DNA of 64,000 nucleotides from Takifugu bimaculatus (lineage: Eukaryota; Chordata; Actinopteri; Tetraodontiformes; Tetraodontidae). Of the stretch, positions 1 to 11,100 are shown piece after piece. The DNA is taken from NCBI GenBank assembly GCA_004026145.2, contig CP034986.1, positions 11,302,804-11,366,803 of the forward strand, in the 5' to 3' direction. The notes under the pieces are model-generated. The model had not been told where the DNA came from. It did no database searches and saw only the letters and a program-made list of their open reading frames with translations. The translations under genes and the position numbers were made by a program. Each line of letters begins with the position of its first letter. The first letter of the stretch is position 1.

Positions 1-640
1 TTTTCCCCGTCTCACATAATGTAAATGTAAAGTTCAGCTTCTCTGTACAGATTTTGTTACTAAGGTGCCACATTTCACGGTAATTGATGGGGTGAAATTG
101 TGATGTTTATAATAAAATGGCATAAATACATAATAACGTGGTGTTTTAATGGTTCTTTGGTTAAAAAAAAAAACACATCTTCAGCGAGGCTTTTCTTTAG
201 ATGAGGGTTGTGTTTTAGTGATTACAGGAGGAACAGGACCCCTCCTTGATCGACGGGGGGCCACGCCGAAGCCCCCAGGTGACGTCATAGCGTCGCTGCC
301 ACGCCAAAGATTAGTAAAGAAAGAGATGATGTCGTACTCTGAATGTTTTACCGAACACTAATGGTAGAGATAGCAGTCCACTGTGAGTGGACTCATTCCC
401 TTATTATATATATCAGCCTCATAGGCTGTATTTTTAGCTGGCAGGATGAGCTCCAGTAAGTCACAGATTTCAGCCGGACAGTGCAGCGGGTTTCTTCGCT
501 GGGTTTGAGCGGAAGTGGCCGAGTGGTGTGTCTGTTGATCATAGACGCTCTTTGATCCCGGCCTCCGCTGACGGTTCTGCTCTCTTGGAACCATGACTGA
601 CCGTTGGTGACTCGGTTCTGTTGCGGTTCGGTATGTGCTG
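1..640 (+). promoter_or_regulatory. Upstream region and probable promoter of fam171b
   Basis: No coding exon is visible here. The first 130 bases are AT-rich. A full palindromic CRE, TGACGTCA, lies at 280-287, about 350 bases before the fam171b start, and the sequence becomes GC-richer from about 480. The short open frames in this stretch have no recognisable protein content. Assigning the CRE to fam171b is inference from position. Confidence 0.4.
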
Positions 641-3600
641 ATGGCTGCTGTAGGACGCCACTTCCCGCCGCCGTGTCTGCTCTTCCTCCTGCCCTCGCTG
701 CTCCTCATCATTTGCCAGGATGGAGAAGCAACAGAGGAGGGCGGCGGCCTGCACCCCTCCTCTCCCGGAGACAATGGAGACCCCACCGGTCCAGACCCGG
801 TTCCGACTGCAGGTAAACTGAACGCCACAGGCTTGAACGAACCAGATTTCATTCAGAGCCATCAAGCTTCATTCAATGTCATTTGATATTTACTTAACAA
901 GAATTACAGTTTACAAGAAATAAGCGTGGGTGTAATTTACAGATGTAACCTGCAGGAGGCAGCCAAATGCTCTGGGGCAGTAATTCATCGGTTAAGGTTT
1001 CGTCACGCAGAAGGAAGAGTAGCTTTAATTAGCATAAATAATATAATTAGCATAATAGCCAATAAAGTGGTGCTTTTATAGCCGGGTACGTCTTTTTTTA
1101 TCCCAAACTTCTGGTCTCTGCAGAGTCGCGGTTCGCTCTGAAGGTTTTGGTCCTGGACTCGGTGACTCTAAAGCCGCTTCCAGGTGCTTCTGTCTCTGTT
1201 TACCTGAACCACACCATGACGAGCTCCGCTCAGACGGAGCTCTCGGGTGAGGTCATCTTCTGGATAGAACACAGGCCCCAACTCAGTCTCACTCTGCTGG
1301 GCAACAAGAGAGGATATGTACCCCGACCACTGCCCTGGAGCACCAGCAGGAGGCCCGGTGAGTGATGGAGCTCTCGCACCTCTTTGCAGAGCCTAAACTG
1401 GGACCTCCCAGTTGAAATGGAGAGAACAAGTTGTCCTGTTTAAAGTTTACTTTAATGGGGTTAATAGTGGTTTAAGTATTTATGGTACATTATCTGATGC
1501 CGAGAGGGAGAAAGTCCGAGTCACCTCCCTTCAGGGGGCAGCTCGACCAAGCGGCTGTGCCCAAAAATGCCCACCCACTACTGACCCCTGTCGGTGGAAA
1601 AACAAAACAGCAAGTTGACGCAGTCGAATAAACACATTCTGCTGATGTAAATGATCGTTGAGGAATGTTTCAGGCGAGTGACACATTCATGTGACTGTTT
1701 CCTGTCCTCAGTTCTGTCAGTTGTGACGCTGCTGCTGCTGCCTCACGCTCAGGGAAACATTTGGCTGTTTGAGGACTCCGTGCTCATCACCGGGAAACGA
1801 CCTGGCACGTCTGGAGGGACCCGGTTGGAAGGTAGAGGTCGACACAGCGTTGATATAAATTTATTTTGTCTTTGTTCTGATTTAAATATATGGCATCTTG
1901 TTGATAGGGAAGCTGAGAAATTGTGTGTTGAGCAGATGTGGACACACTTCAGGAAGAATTAAAACAATAAAGAGTGTCCAGATTCTTCTAATAAGTAGTT
2001 TAGTAGACCAGATGTTCACTGAAAAATAAATACCAGCGCGATGTGGATCAAACCCCATCAGTACGATGACTTTCTTTGACCTCTGCAGCAGGGCAGAGGT
2101 CAGTGAACAGCTGCTCCATCTTGTGTTTCCAGAGAGCTCATCCCACCCGAAGGTCATGTTCCCCAAGAACCTCCTCATCACCTCCAGCAGGAGCAACATC
2201 ACCTCTGTGACGGCCTATCTGACGGTGCCGGAGCACCACCAAGCGAGAGACTGCACCGGCTGCACCCCAGGCCTCATCGGCGGCGGCGGCAGATCAGGTG
2301 AGTGGAGCACCCATGACGCAGGTGGAGTTTGATTGGAAACCCGATCACAGCCTTTTCCCTCTGTATTTGCAGCCCTCAGGAGCGTCAGCCTGAACCCGGT
2401 GGTTTCCGTGAGCATCCTGTTGTTCTGTGACGATGAGCAGCTGCAGATCAGAGGACCCGTTCAGATCAGCCTGCCCCTCAAACCGGGCCTGCGACTCAGG
2501 GCTGCCGACACCGTCCCAGCTTGGGCCTTTAACTTCAACATGGGTGAGAACAAGAACGCCGCTGAGGCTTCAGCTACATTACTGACTACAAGCAGAGCAG
2601 CTGTTCTCCTGGAGAGAAACAGGAGCTGCTCTTTAACTGGGAAACACCTGTTGGCTCCCAGGCACAGAGCCTCTGTTGACACACCTGGGCCACAGCTTCA
2701 ATGTCCAGTTGCTTTAATCAGGCTCAACATGAACAGTCGAGGTAAAGGTGAAGTGTCTGCTGTCTGAAGGTGCCTGGGAGAACCAGGGTCTCGGAGTGGT
2801 GAAAAGAGTCGGCGACGAGCTGATTTGGACCTACACTGCTTCCCACCTGGGCCACTGGATCGCTGCGCCCCTCCCCTCCTCCGAGAGTAACGGACCGCTC
2901 CTCTCTTTGACTTTGCTTCTGCACTTTCTGTGGGTCAGCCTTTAACGTCGGTCTCTAAATTTGAATCAGGTCACCTGGGATACAGACTGTCTTTGGACTT
3001 TGTGTGGTACCACACCTACCTGTTGATGGCAACGCTGGGAGGAATGCTGCTCATTGTGATTGGGTTCCTGTCCCTTGCTGGTTTGCCACTGCAGGTAAAC
3101 AGAGTCTCTATAGCAACCATTTTTTTTTTACTTTTGCACTATTTGATAAAAATTAACCTCCTGACACCTGAACTTGGAACATTAACATTTATTTCTGTTG
3201 CTTTTCCATCTGCAGACGTTCCCATCAAGGACCCAGAAGGAGGACGGCACGTTTTACCAAACTCACAGTGGTAAAGAAGGACCAAACCACCTCGACCCAC
3301 ATGGAGGGGGGGCTGTTGTACCGCTCTGGGGACAACAGCCTGGCGTCACGCAGCATACAGTGTGACGCCTCATCCGTGTCCCGGCCCAACGCCAGCTTCA
3401 ACATTTACGTGGAAGACCCAGCCGCTTCCTTTTATGAGAACATTCCTCCAGATCAGACCAAAGGTTCCCAGCCGCTGTCCCACTACATCAACGACGAAGA
3501 GGTGACTCGGCTCCGGGAGAAGTCAGAGCAGAACAACATGAACTCAAACATCTTCTTCCCAGATAAGCTGATTAACATCTTCAACCAGGCGGTGGCTGTC

Positions 3601-4476
3601 ATTCAGGCGCCGGAGCTGTTCGGCACGCAGGAGCAGCAGCTGTCTGGCTGCAAGTCTGCAACTTTTCCACGCAACGGAGGCGAGTACAACGCTCACCCCG
3701 AGCCCGCCAGCAAGGACGGTTTCACCCAGATGCTAGCCAAAGTTCCTGTAAGCAACCCACCGCAAACCAGCCAGGATGAGCCACGCACTCTGGAGACTCC
3801 CCCTCAAAGCCAGGAGCCCTCTGCTGGTGGATGGGGGCGCTACAGCAACCTCTTGGAATCCTCTGTCTCTGTCCCAGGGACTCTAAACGAGGCCGCTGGA
3901 CTGGAGGGCTTTCGCGGCGGGCATGGCGTTCCCAGTGAGTTGCAGGGAATCTCAGAGCGCACCTTACTGGAGCTCACCCGGGGGAAGCCTTTACTGTCCC
4001 ACCCTCGGGCCTGGTTCGTCTCCCTCGATGGGAAACCAGCCGCACAGGTGCGCCACTCTATCATCGAGCTGCAGAGCAGCCACCGCCCGCCAAGCAGCAA
4101 CGACACCAGCTTGGACTCGGGCGTGGACATGAACGAACCTCTGCAGAACATCCGTGAGATGGAGAGGGACAGGCCCTTAACCAGGGCCTCGTCCCTGTCC
4201 CACCACAGCCGAGGGGGGCGTTGCAGTGAGGACCAGGACTTAAGCAGCAGCGAGAGCGGCACCACAGCCACCTGCACACCCGAGGACCCTTCACTCAGGA
4301 ACATTCTCGACGGGAGCATCCCCGAAGAGCACGATGAGATGGACACGTCCAGCGCTCGAGAGGACAGCGAGTCCAGAGGAATCCCGCCTTCCCGCCGCCT
4401 GAGGAAGATGAGGGAAAAGGTAAAAACTGACTGTAAGCAAGCGCGCGAAGGGAGGCCACAAATCAAGAGGAGTTAG
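641..4476 (+). CDS. fam171b: FAM171 family membrane protein, probably FAM171B
   Basis: This is a single-pass type I membrane protein of the FAM171 family; its molecular role is poorly known. Eight coding exons fit: 641-812, 1124-1357, 1712-1831, 2133-2297, 2373-2543, 2770-2886, 2970-3094 and 3216-4476. Every internal junction up to exon 7 is phase 1. The start ATG at 641 opens a signal peptide (MAAVGRHF then a leucine-rich core). Family signatures follow: the ectodomain phrase QGNIWLFEDSVLITGK, N-glycosylation sites, LGHWIAAPLP, a transmembrane helix near 3025-3090, then KKDQTTSTH and a long serine-rich acidic tail. The exon total is 2365, one base too many, and the frame breaks inside the transmembrane helix (see findings). 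Without that base the length is 787 residues, close to the human protein. Paralogue choice rests on neighbours and general similarity, so B over A1/A2 is likely but not certain. Confidence 0.85.
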
Positions 4477-4673
4477 AGGACGACGTGCTGGATTTATCTC
4501 TCAGCTGGGACCAAAGGCTCCAATCTGCAGTTAATGGTTGGAGTCCTGTTAGAGACCGTACAGCTGAACCCAGTCAGCCGGGGGAGAAGCAAGAAACTCC
4601 TCCAGAAATCTCATTCTTTCTTATTATGTACAGGAAACCTTTGAAAAGCAACGGCTGACAGAAGATGTCGACC

Positions 4674-4679
4674 AATAAA
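4674..4679 (+). terminator. Candidate polyadenylation signal of fam171b
   Basis: AATAAA lies about 200 bases after the fam171b stop codon. Further AATAAA copies near 5887 and 5926 could serve longer 3' ends. Confidence 0.45.
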
Positions 4680-5732
4680 CTCTCATCTTTTGATCGGTGA
4701 AGAGAAAATCAGCGATTGTCAGGACTTTACCAGGATCTGCATGCCTCATCTGTTTCGCATTCACACGCGTTGTTTTGGTCGGTTTGTTCATGGTTTCTCC
4801 AAATTTGCCAAAGACTGTAAGCTAGTCTGAAGATCACCAGCGCAACTACTGACTGAAGAAGGTCCGGTACCATAAGCGGTGCCTGTTTACTGCACTCGTG
4901 ACAATGGCTCCAAAAGACCCAGCTTTTGTGTGTCTTCAGTAACGTCTGCTCGTTTTTTTTGTATCGTGCGATGACCCCCCAGTGTGTGATTGTCCCGGCA
5001 GCTACTGGACATTGTGGACCGAGGACACGAAGCACTGTCATTATCACGCGGTTTAAACTTAATGGTTGTGTTAGAATGCATGAAGTTTAATGTCTGTCTA
5101 GTGTGTTTTATGGTAGCACTAACATGACATCATCATCATCATCATAGCTTGTAGGTGGCTAGGTTAGCTCTGAGCAGACACGTGTAGCATCGTTAAAATG
5201 CATTTACATTTTCCCCCAAATTTTATTTGTACTTATCCAATGTTGGCATGTTAATGGATTGGAGATGGTGAAAGTCATTAAAGACTTGATCTATGATTAA
5301 TTCATGGATAGAACATGCTAATAATCATGTTAGATCACCATCATTTTGTGATTACTATTTAGTTTCCAAAAATACAACAATATTTAATCTAATACAATTT
5401 GTAAATGTAACAATTAGGACAAATTAACAGTTTAGTCTGTTCAGCATTTAGTATCTTATCAGCATGTGTGGTTTAGAATTTAATTGTCACCTTCACCTAT
5501 TTGTTCTGTCTAACGGCAGCAGTTCCTGCTAATGCCTCAGAAAAGGCAAATATTCAGATAAATGCCAAAAAAAGTGCCGAACCTGATTGAATTTTTAGAA
5601 TTTTGACACTACTGTGGTTTCTGTCAGTGGGTTTGACAATTAATGATTGTTCAACATTGTTGATTTATGACGTGTTCAGAGGTTTAATCACTTCATTCAG
5701 TCCACATTCAACAGCCTTTATAGTATAGAGCA

Positions 5733-5762
5733 CATTTATTTATTTATTTATTTATTTATTTG
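5733..5762. repeat. (TTTA)n microsatellite
   Basis: About seven tandem copies of TTTA/ATTT can be read directly. Confidence 0.9.
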
Positions 5763-6639
5763 ACTAATGATGATCTTTAGTTTGTTGATTGACAAGTCTG
5801 ATAGTGCTTTTCAATGTCATCTGAATGTCTTTCATCCAGAATTATCATTTATTATGAAGAATGTCGGTCATTTTTGTGCACTCCGTCAATAAATATGACT
5901 TGATTCCACTTCTATTTCCAAACTTTGAATAAAATCAAGGTCAATTATATTGCTCATAATGTTCTGCTATAGCATGATCCCTCATTTGACTTCATTGGGA
6001 ACACGATTCCATCTGCATGGAAGCAGTTCATTTTAAAAGCTGCTAAAAGCCTTGTGAGGAACAATAACTAACAGACTTTAGCCATTAAACATCTTTTACC
6101 AGATCTAAGTTGCTTCTGAAAGGGGAATAAATTCTGTGAATTCTGGACTTCTATAAGGTTGAGCAAGTTAAGAAATGTTGTGTCTGTGGTAATAAGGGGG
6201 AAGTGTATCAAGTTGAATAAATTAGTTATTGACCAAGCTACAGCAAAACTAAAATGAATAGTTCCAACATGCTGGTGCACCATAGCCTCACTGGCTAAAG
6301 TAAACGGGCTTGTAGCAACTGCGTTACTAATTCAGGACCTGCTAAAAGTTTCCAACCAGGAAAGGCTGGTTGGGTAATTTGCAAAATATGTTTCATTTTC
6401 TGGATATAAAAATAAACCCCAAAAGCAACAAGAAAATAGACACATTTCCTTTTTTTAACTTCCGATATTAACGGCTAAGTAAAAGTAAAACAAAACCTTG
6501 TCCCCCTGGAGGACTGAGAACCGACACCAGCATCTCTGTGTCCTTGTTTGGCAGACATGCAGGTCCACGTTCTTCAGACCTAAGGACTCCAAAGTGTCTC
6601 AGAGATCAGCTGTTGGATGTCTGCAATTCTGAAGTTCTT

Positions 6640-6690
6640 TGTGTGTGTGTGTCTGTGTGTGTGCGTGTGTGTGTGCGAGAGAGAGAGAGC
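6640..6690. repeat. (GT)n-(GA)n compound microsatellite
   Basis: An interrupted GT run passes directly into a GA run. Confidence 0.9.
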
Positions 6691-7079
6691 GATATTTGTC
6701 ATGGTGTTGAATTTATTATTTCTGGAACTCTCCTGACCACTACTGTACTTCAAGTCGAGCTACAGAGAAAACTATGCCTGTGACGTCATTGTCTTGTCGA
6801 ACAACGACATAATTTGACACAATAATCGTTTCATTTCTTTTTGAATGAAATTGCACAAGAACATTGTACAAAAAGCCGAGATTCTATCGAATGTTTTTCA
6901 CATTTGCAAACACAATAACATAATATCCATACATCCATCTCAACGGTGGTTGAGAACAAACGCGCCCGATCATCACCCAGTTGACGATCTTCGGCTGCAG
7001 TCTGTGGGGCTGCCTTGGCGGGCAAGATAATGGCCGAGCATCACACTGTTGACGATCTATGGCGGCAAGCTCCGAGTCT

Positions 7080-7187
7080 GACGCGAATTATTTATCCCGC
7101 ATGTAACAGCTCAACATCGCAAACGCTAAATGTCTGGCTCCACTTTCTTGTTAAGCGCTTCCGACAGTGACGCGAAGAGGACCTTGG
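7080..7187 (+). other. als2: Candidate noncoding first exon of als2
   Basis: The sequence is relatively CpG-containing and ends in a strong donor, CTTG|GTAAGA, at 7187/7188. The next plausible acceptor is the CAG at 8101-8103, which would leave a short leader before the ATG at 8130. The 5' boundary is not visible, so its start is only approximate. This is inference from splice signals, with no conserved protein to anchor it. Confidence 0.35.
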
Positions 7188-8129
7188 TAAGAAATGTCCT
7201 TATAAATGGCCAGTCAAACCAAACAGAGAGTCACGTTTGTAGCCCCGTTGACAGACGGCAGCGTTGGCTAATGCTAACAGCGGCTAGCAGGGTAGCAGCC
7301 AGCTGCAGAGGCGTAAACATGGGAACGCTCGTCAATCACCAGAAAATAGAGCCGCAGGAGCCGGTCACGCAGAGACAAGTGGCATATCATTTGACATTTC
7401 TTAATTCCGAGTCGATTTTCTAATATTTGTGTCCTTCAATCGAGGTCAGCTAAATAATAGAAGTTATTAAGTAAACAGCTTTGACTGTCTTCTCTGATGA
7501 TCATGGCGTGTTTTGATTGCAGGTCTGTGTAAAGTCCTGTATGTCAGTATGACATGCTGATAGAGGATCAGCCCCCTCGATGGAAACCCAGAGGAAGAGG
7601 TCAGTGTGTTCAGGGTCCTCTGGATGGTTTTCGCTGTTTCTAGGCTGGATGTGGCCAACATGTGATGTGGCCCCCGGCTCATTTCTGCTTTTGCTCGCTA
7701 AACTTGTGCTTCTCCCCAGGAGGAAGCGGGACACCACAACTGAACGAATCTGCTGCACAAACATTTAATCGTTTTGCATTTGTTCTCTCCAGTCTTTTTT
7801 TTTTTTTTTTAACTTCAATCTTAAACTGAAGTCAGAAGTTCTTCTTATCAGGAGTGGTTTATGTCCCTTCGCCCTCCCTTGTTTCCTTAGCACAGGCATT
7901 TTCTTCCACCATTTTGTGACATTTTCTTGGCTAAAATCTTTTCTTATTAATTACCGGTACTCTTATTCGAGACAGTGATGCATTTAGGAGCTTCAGTGAG
8001 ATTGGAATAGTTTCATGAATATTGTGCCTAATGGAGTCTTAATGTGTCACTCCCTCCCCCTGTGGACAGTGTGTCATTGTTTCTGGTTTTAAGCTGCTAA
8101 CAGGCTTTATCTCCTCTGCTTGTTTTTGG

Positions 8130-11100
8130 ATGGAACTTAGCTCTGGGGATGACAGCGGTGGAGAGCGAGGACTGCTCCACATCTGGAAGGGTTACTCATG
8201 CAGCGTCACACCAGAAAGGACATTACTGTCCAGGCCTGTCCTCCAGGTTGCACTGGGCACATATCACGGCCTCCTACTCGTGGAAGGTACCCTCTGTTCC
8301 TTTATAATTCTGGGTGTGAAATGTCTTACATTTCTTATTTCTGATTTCTTGGGCTTTTTAATTGATTCCAGCTGGAAAAAACTCAGTATAGTTACTGGAA
8401 TACAGTGATTCCTCGCTATATCGCGTTTCATCTTTCACGGCTTCGCTGCTTCACGGATTTTTTTTGCGAGTCGTTCATTGCAGTTCTCAAATATAATCGA
8501 TGGTGGCATATCCGTTTATAAATTTCTTGCTCAGAAAAAGAAAGAGCGCCAACAACTCCCCATAACAATGTTCTTCTCTCGGAGAAAGACTCCTGCGCCT
8601 TCAGTAGAAACAGACGCTCCAGCGGAGCGGAGTCAGGACGAAGAGGCACAGCTGGGACTGGGAAATACGCCAGTGACAATGTTTCCAACCTTGTATTACT
8701 ATATTAAAAATTATTGTTTTAAACAACATTTTGGGCTTTAAAACAGGTTTTGATTTTGGTTTCATTCTATAGTTCAGTATTGCATTGTAAAATAATAAAA
8801 AAAATAAAGTGACTACTTCACGGATTTCACTTTTCGCGTGTTATTTTTGGAACGCAACTCCCGCGATAAACGAGGGATCACTGTACTGTATTTGAGTATA
8901 ATTTTAGGGAGCTTTATGCCATATTTACACCTTTTTCCTGCTTTAGAAATGTTTATTGTTATTCCTTTTCCTCTTTGAAAAGCAGATTTGTAAATTTACT
9001 TTGAGAATTCCACCTAAACACATTTCCGAAATAATATCTTTGGTTTAGCCAAAGTTTTACATTTGGAATAATTTTACATTCTAGGAGGACAAGTCTACAG
9101 TTTTGGTCAGTTGCCATGGAAACAGAGTCAAGGAGTGGTATTGGAGAAACTCACCCTGGAGAGTTCACTCAGCGGCCAGCAGGTCGTCGCCATCGCGGCA
9201 GGCAGCTACCACAGCGGCGCGGTGACAGACAGCGGCGGTGTCCACATGTGGGGGGACAATGGCTCAGGTCAGTGTGGCCTGTCCGGTCTAAAGACCATCC
9301 CCAACCCCACGCCAGTGGCTCTACTGGACCCAGCCGATAGTCTTCCACAAACAGTCCAAGTTCTGGAGCTGGCTTGTGGGGAGCAGCACACGCTGGCGCT
9401 GTCAGCCCAGCGGGAGGTGTGGGCCTGGGGCAGCGGCTGCCAGCTGGGCCTCAATACCACCATCTTTCCCGTGTGGAAGCCGCAGAGGGTTGAACATTTG
9501 GCGGGTCGTTATGTGCTGCAGGTTGCTTGCGGGGCTGAGCACAGTCTGGCCCTGGTTCGCTGCCTGGGCCAACAGGACGTCCAACATCCCCCTGTGGATA
9601 AATGCAGACAGTGCAACCAGCTCTTGTACACAATGACTGACAAGGAGGACCATGTCATCATCTCCGATTCTCATTATTGCGCACTTGGTGTGGAACGCAA
9701 CAAGGAAGAGGCTGCATTGGAAGCGTTCACTCCTACACGGCCCATCAAAACGTCACCCTCAGAGCCAGCTCTCCCCTCCCAAACTCCAAATACCTCTCAA
9801 CCACAGATGCCAGCGTCTGCTGGAGGTGCCGAAGACTCCAGTGACCCTCAGCTGGAGGCGGAGAACTCTGGGCCAGACTCGGCTCAGTCCGGAGGCAGTG
9901 TTGTTCCAGGCCTGAGGAGTTCTCTGTATCCTGATGAACAGGCTGTCAAAGACTACCTAAAGAAGCTGTCGGACAACATGCAGACCAAGCACGAGGTGAA
10001 GAGCGGTCTGCATGCTCTGCTGGTGAGCGACGGCCTGTTGCTAACAGCCATAAAAAGGCAGGCATTTGGTTTTTGTTCATTTGATTAATTCCGCCCTGTG
10101 TTTCCTGCAGCCATCGACAAAAGGTCTCACTGCTTCCACCCCGAGCTCCATGCTCAACAACCTGGTGGCGTCCTGCGCTTCAGCCGTGGGGGAACGAGTT
10201 GCCTCCACCTATGAGGCGCTATCCTTAAGGAAGATGATGAACTTTTACCTCCCGTCTGGAGCGGTCCGAACAGGTTTGCCAGTGGGATTCATCCAGAATA
10301 AAACAGGGGAGCCCCTCTGGCAGGATGACTCAGTACAGGCTAAAAAGAGCTCAAGCACGGGGGACATCCATGAGGAAGATGGTGAAGGTCTGCGGCGCCG
10401 CCTGTCTCTCCCAGGACTCCTCTCACAGGGTGACTTGGAATTTTTTTTTTTTGCTCTATTGTTACAAACACTTTTTTACCTATAGCCCTCAAATAGTGAC
10501 AATAGTGAGTAGCCTTATTTCTGTTTCCGTTCACAGCAGTGTCTCCGAGGCTTCTGAGGAAAGCCGGTCGCCACAGGATGCGTACAGGTGCTTTGATTCC
10601 ACTGGAAGGTGTGCTACCTGAAGCACAGGAGGTTTTTCCTAGCCTGCAGACGGAGGTGTGGACCTGGGGACGCGGTGAGCACGGACAGCTGGGCCAGGGA
10701 GACTGCCTGCCGAGGTATGAGAAAGATTGTCTTTAACCCCCTCCCCAACTGCATGGGACTAAGGAGTTGGAAAATAAGTGTGTTGATGTGTGTAGGTCCA
10801 AACCGCTGTGCATCAAGAGTCTAAACAATAAGGAGGTTGTTCAAGTGTCGGCTGGTGCTCATCATTCCCTCGCTCTCACTGCGCAGTCAGAGGTGTGTGT
10901 TCAATTTGCTTGTGACCCAACGGGGGGGAAGGGTATGCAGATGAGCTCAGGGATGATGACGGTTGATTACGCCTGTCTAGAGACGCAACATCAATCTCTA
11001 AGGGATTTTCTGTCCAGGTGTTTTCATGGGGAAACAACAGCTGTGGTCAGCTGGGACACATGGAGTCACCCAGCACCGTCCCCCGACTGGCAAAGGTGAG

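Larger units (their letters stand above)
4680..7079. other. fam171b-als2 intergenic region
   Basis: This is AT-rich sequence without a convincing coding exon or RNA gene. It holds short simple repeats: a CAT/ATC run at about 5129-5145, a TTTA tetranucleotide run at 5733-5762, and a GT/GA compound run at 6640-6690. Part of it may be alternative fam171b 3' UTR. Confidence 0.5.

Noticed and set aside
3840..4466. 208-residue minus-strand open frame opposite fam171b
   Set aside because: A shadow of the long fam171b last exon; composition follows the antisense of Ser/Glu-rich coding sequence and no family is recognised.
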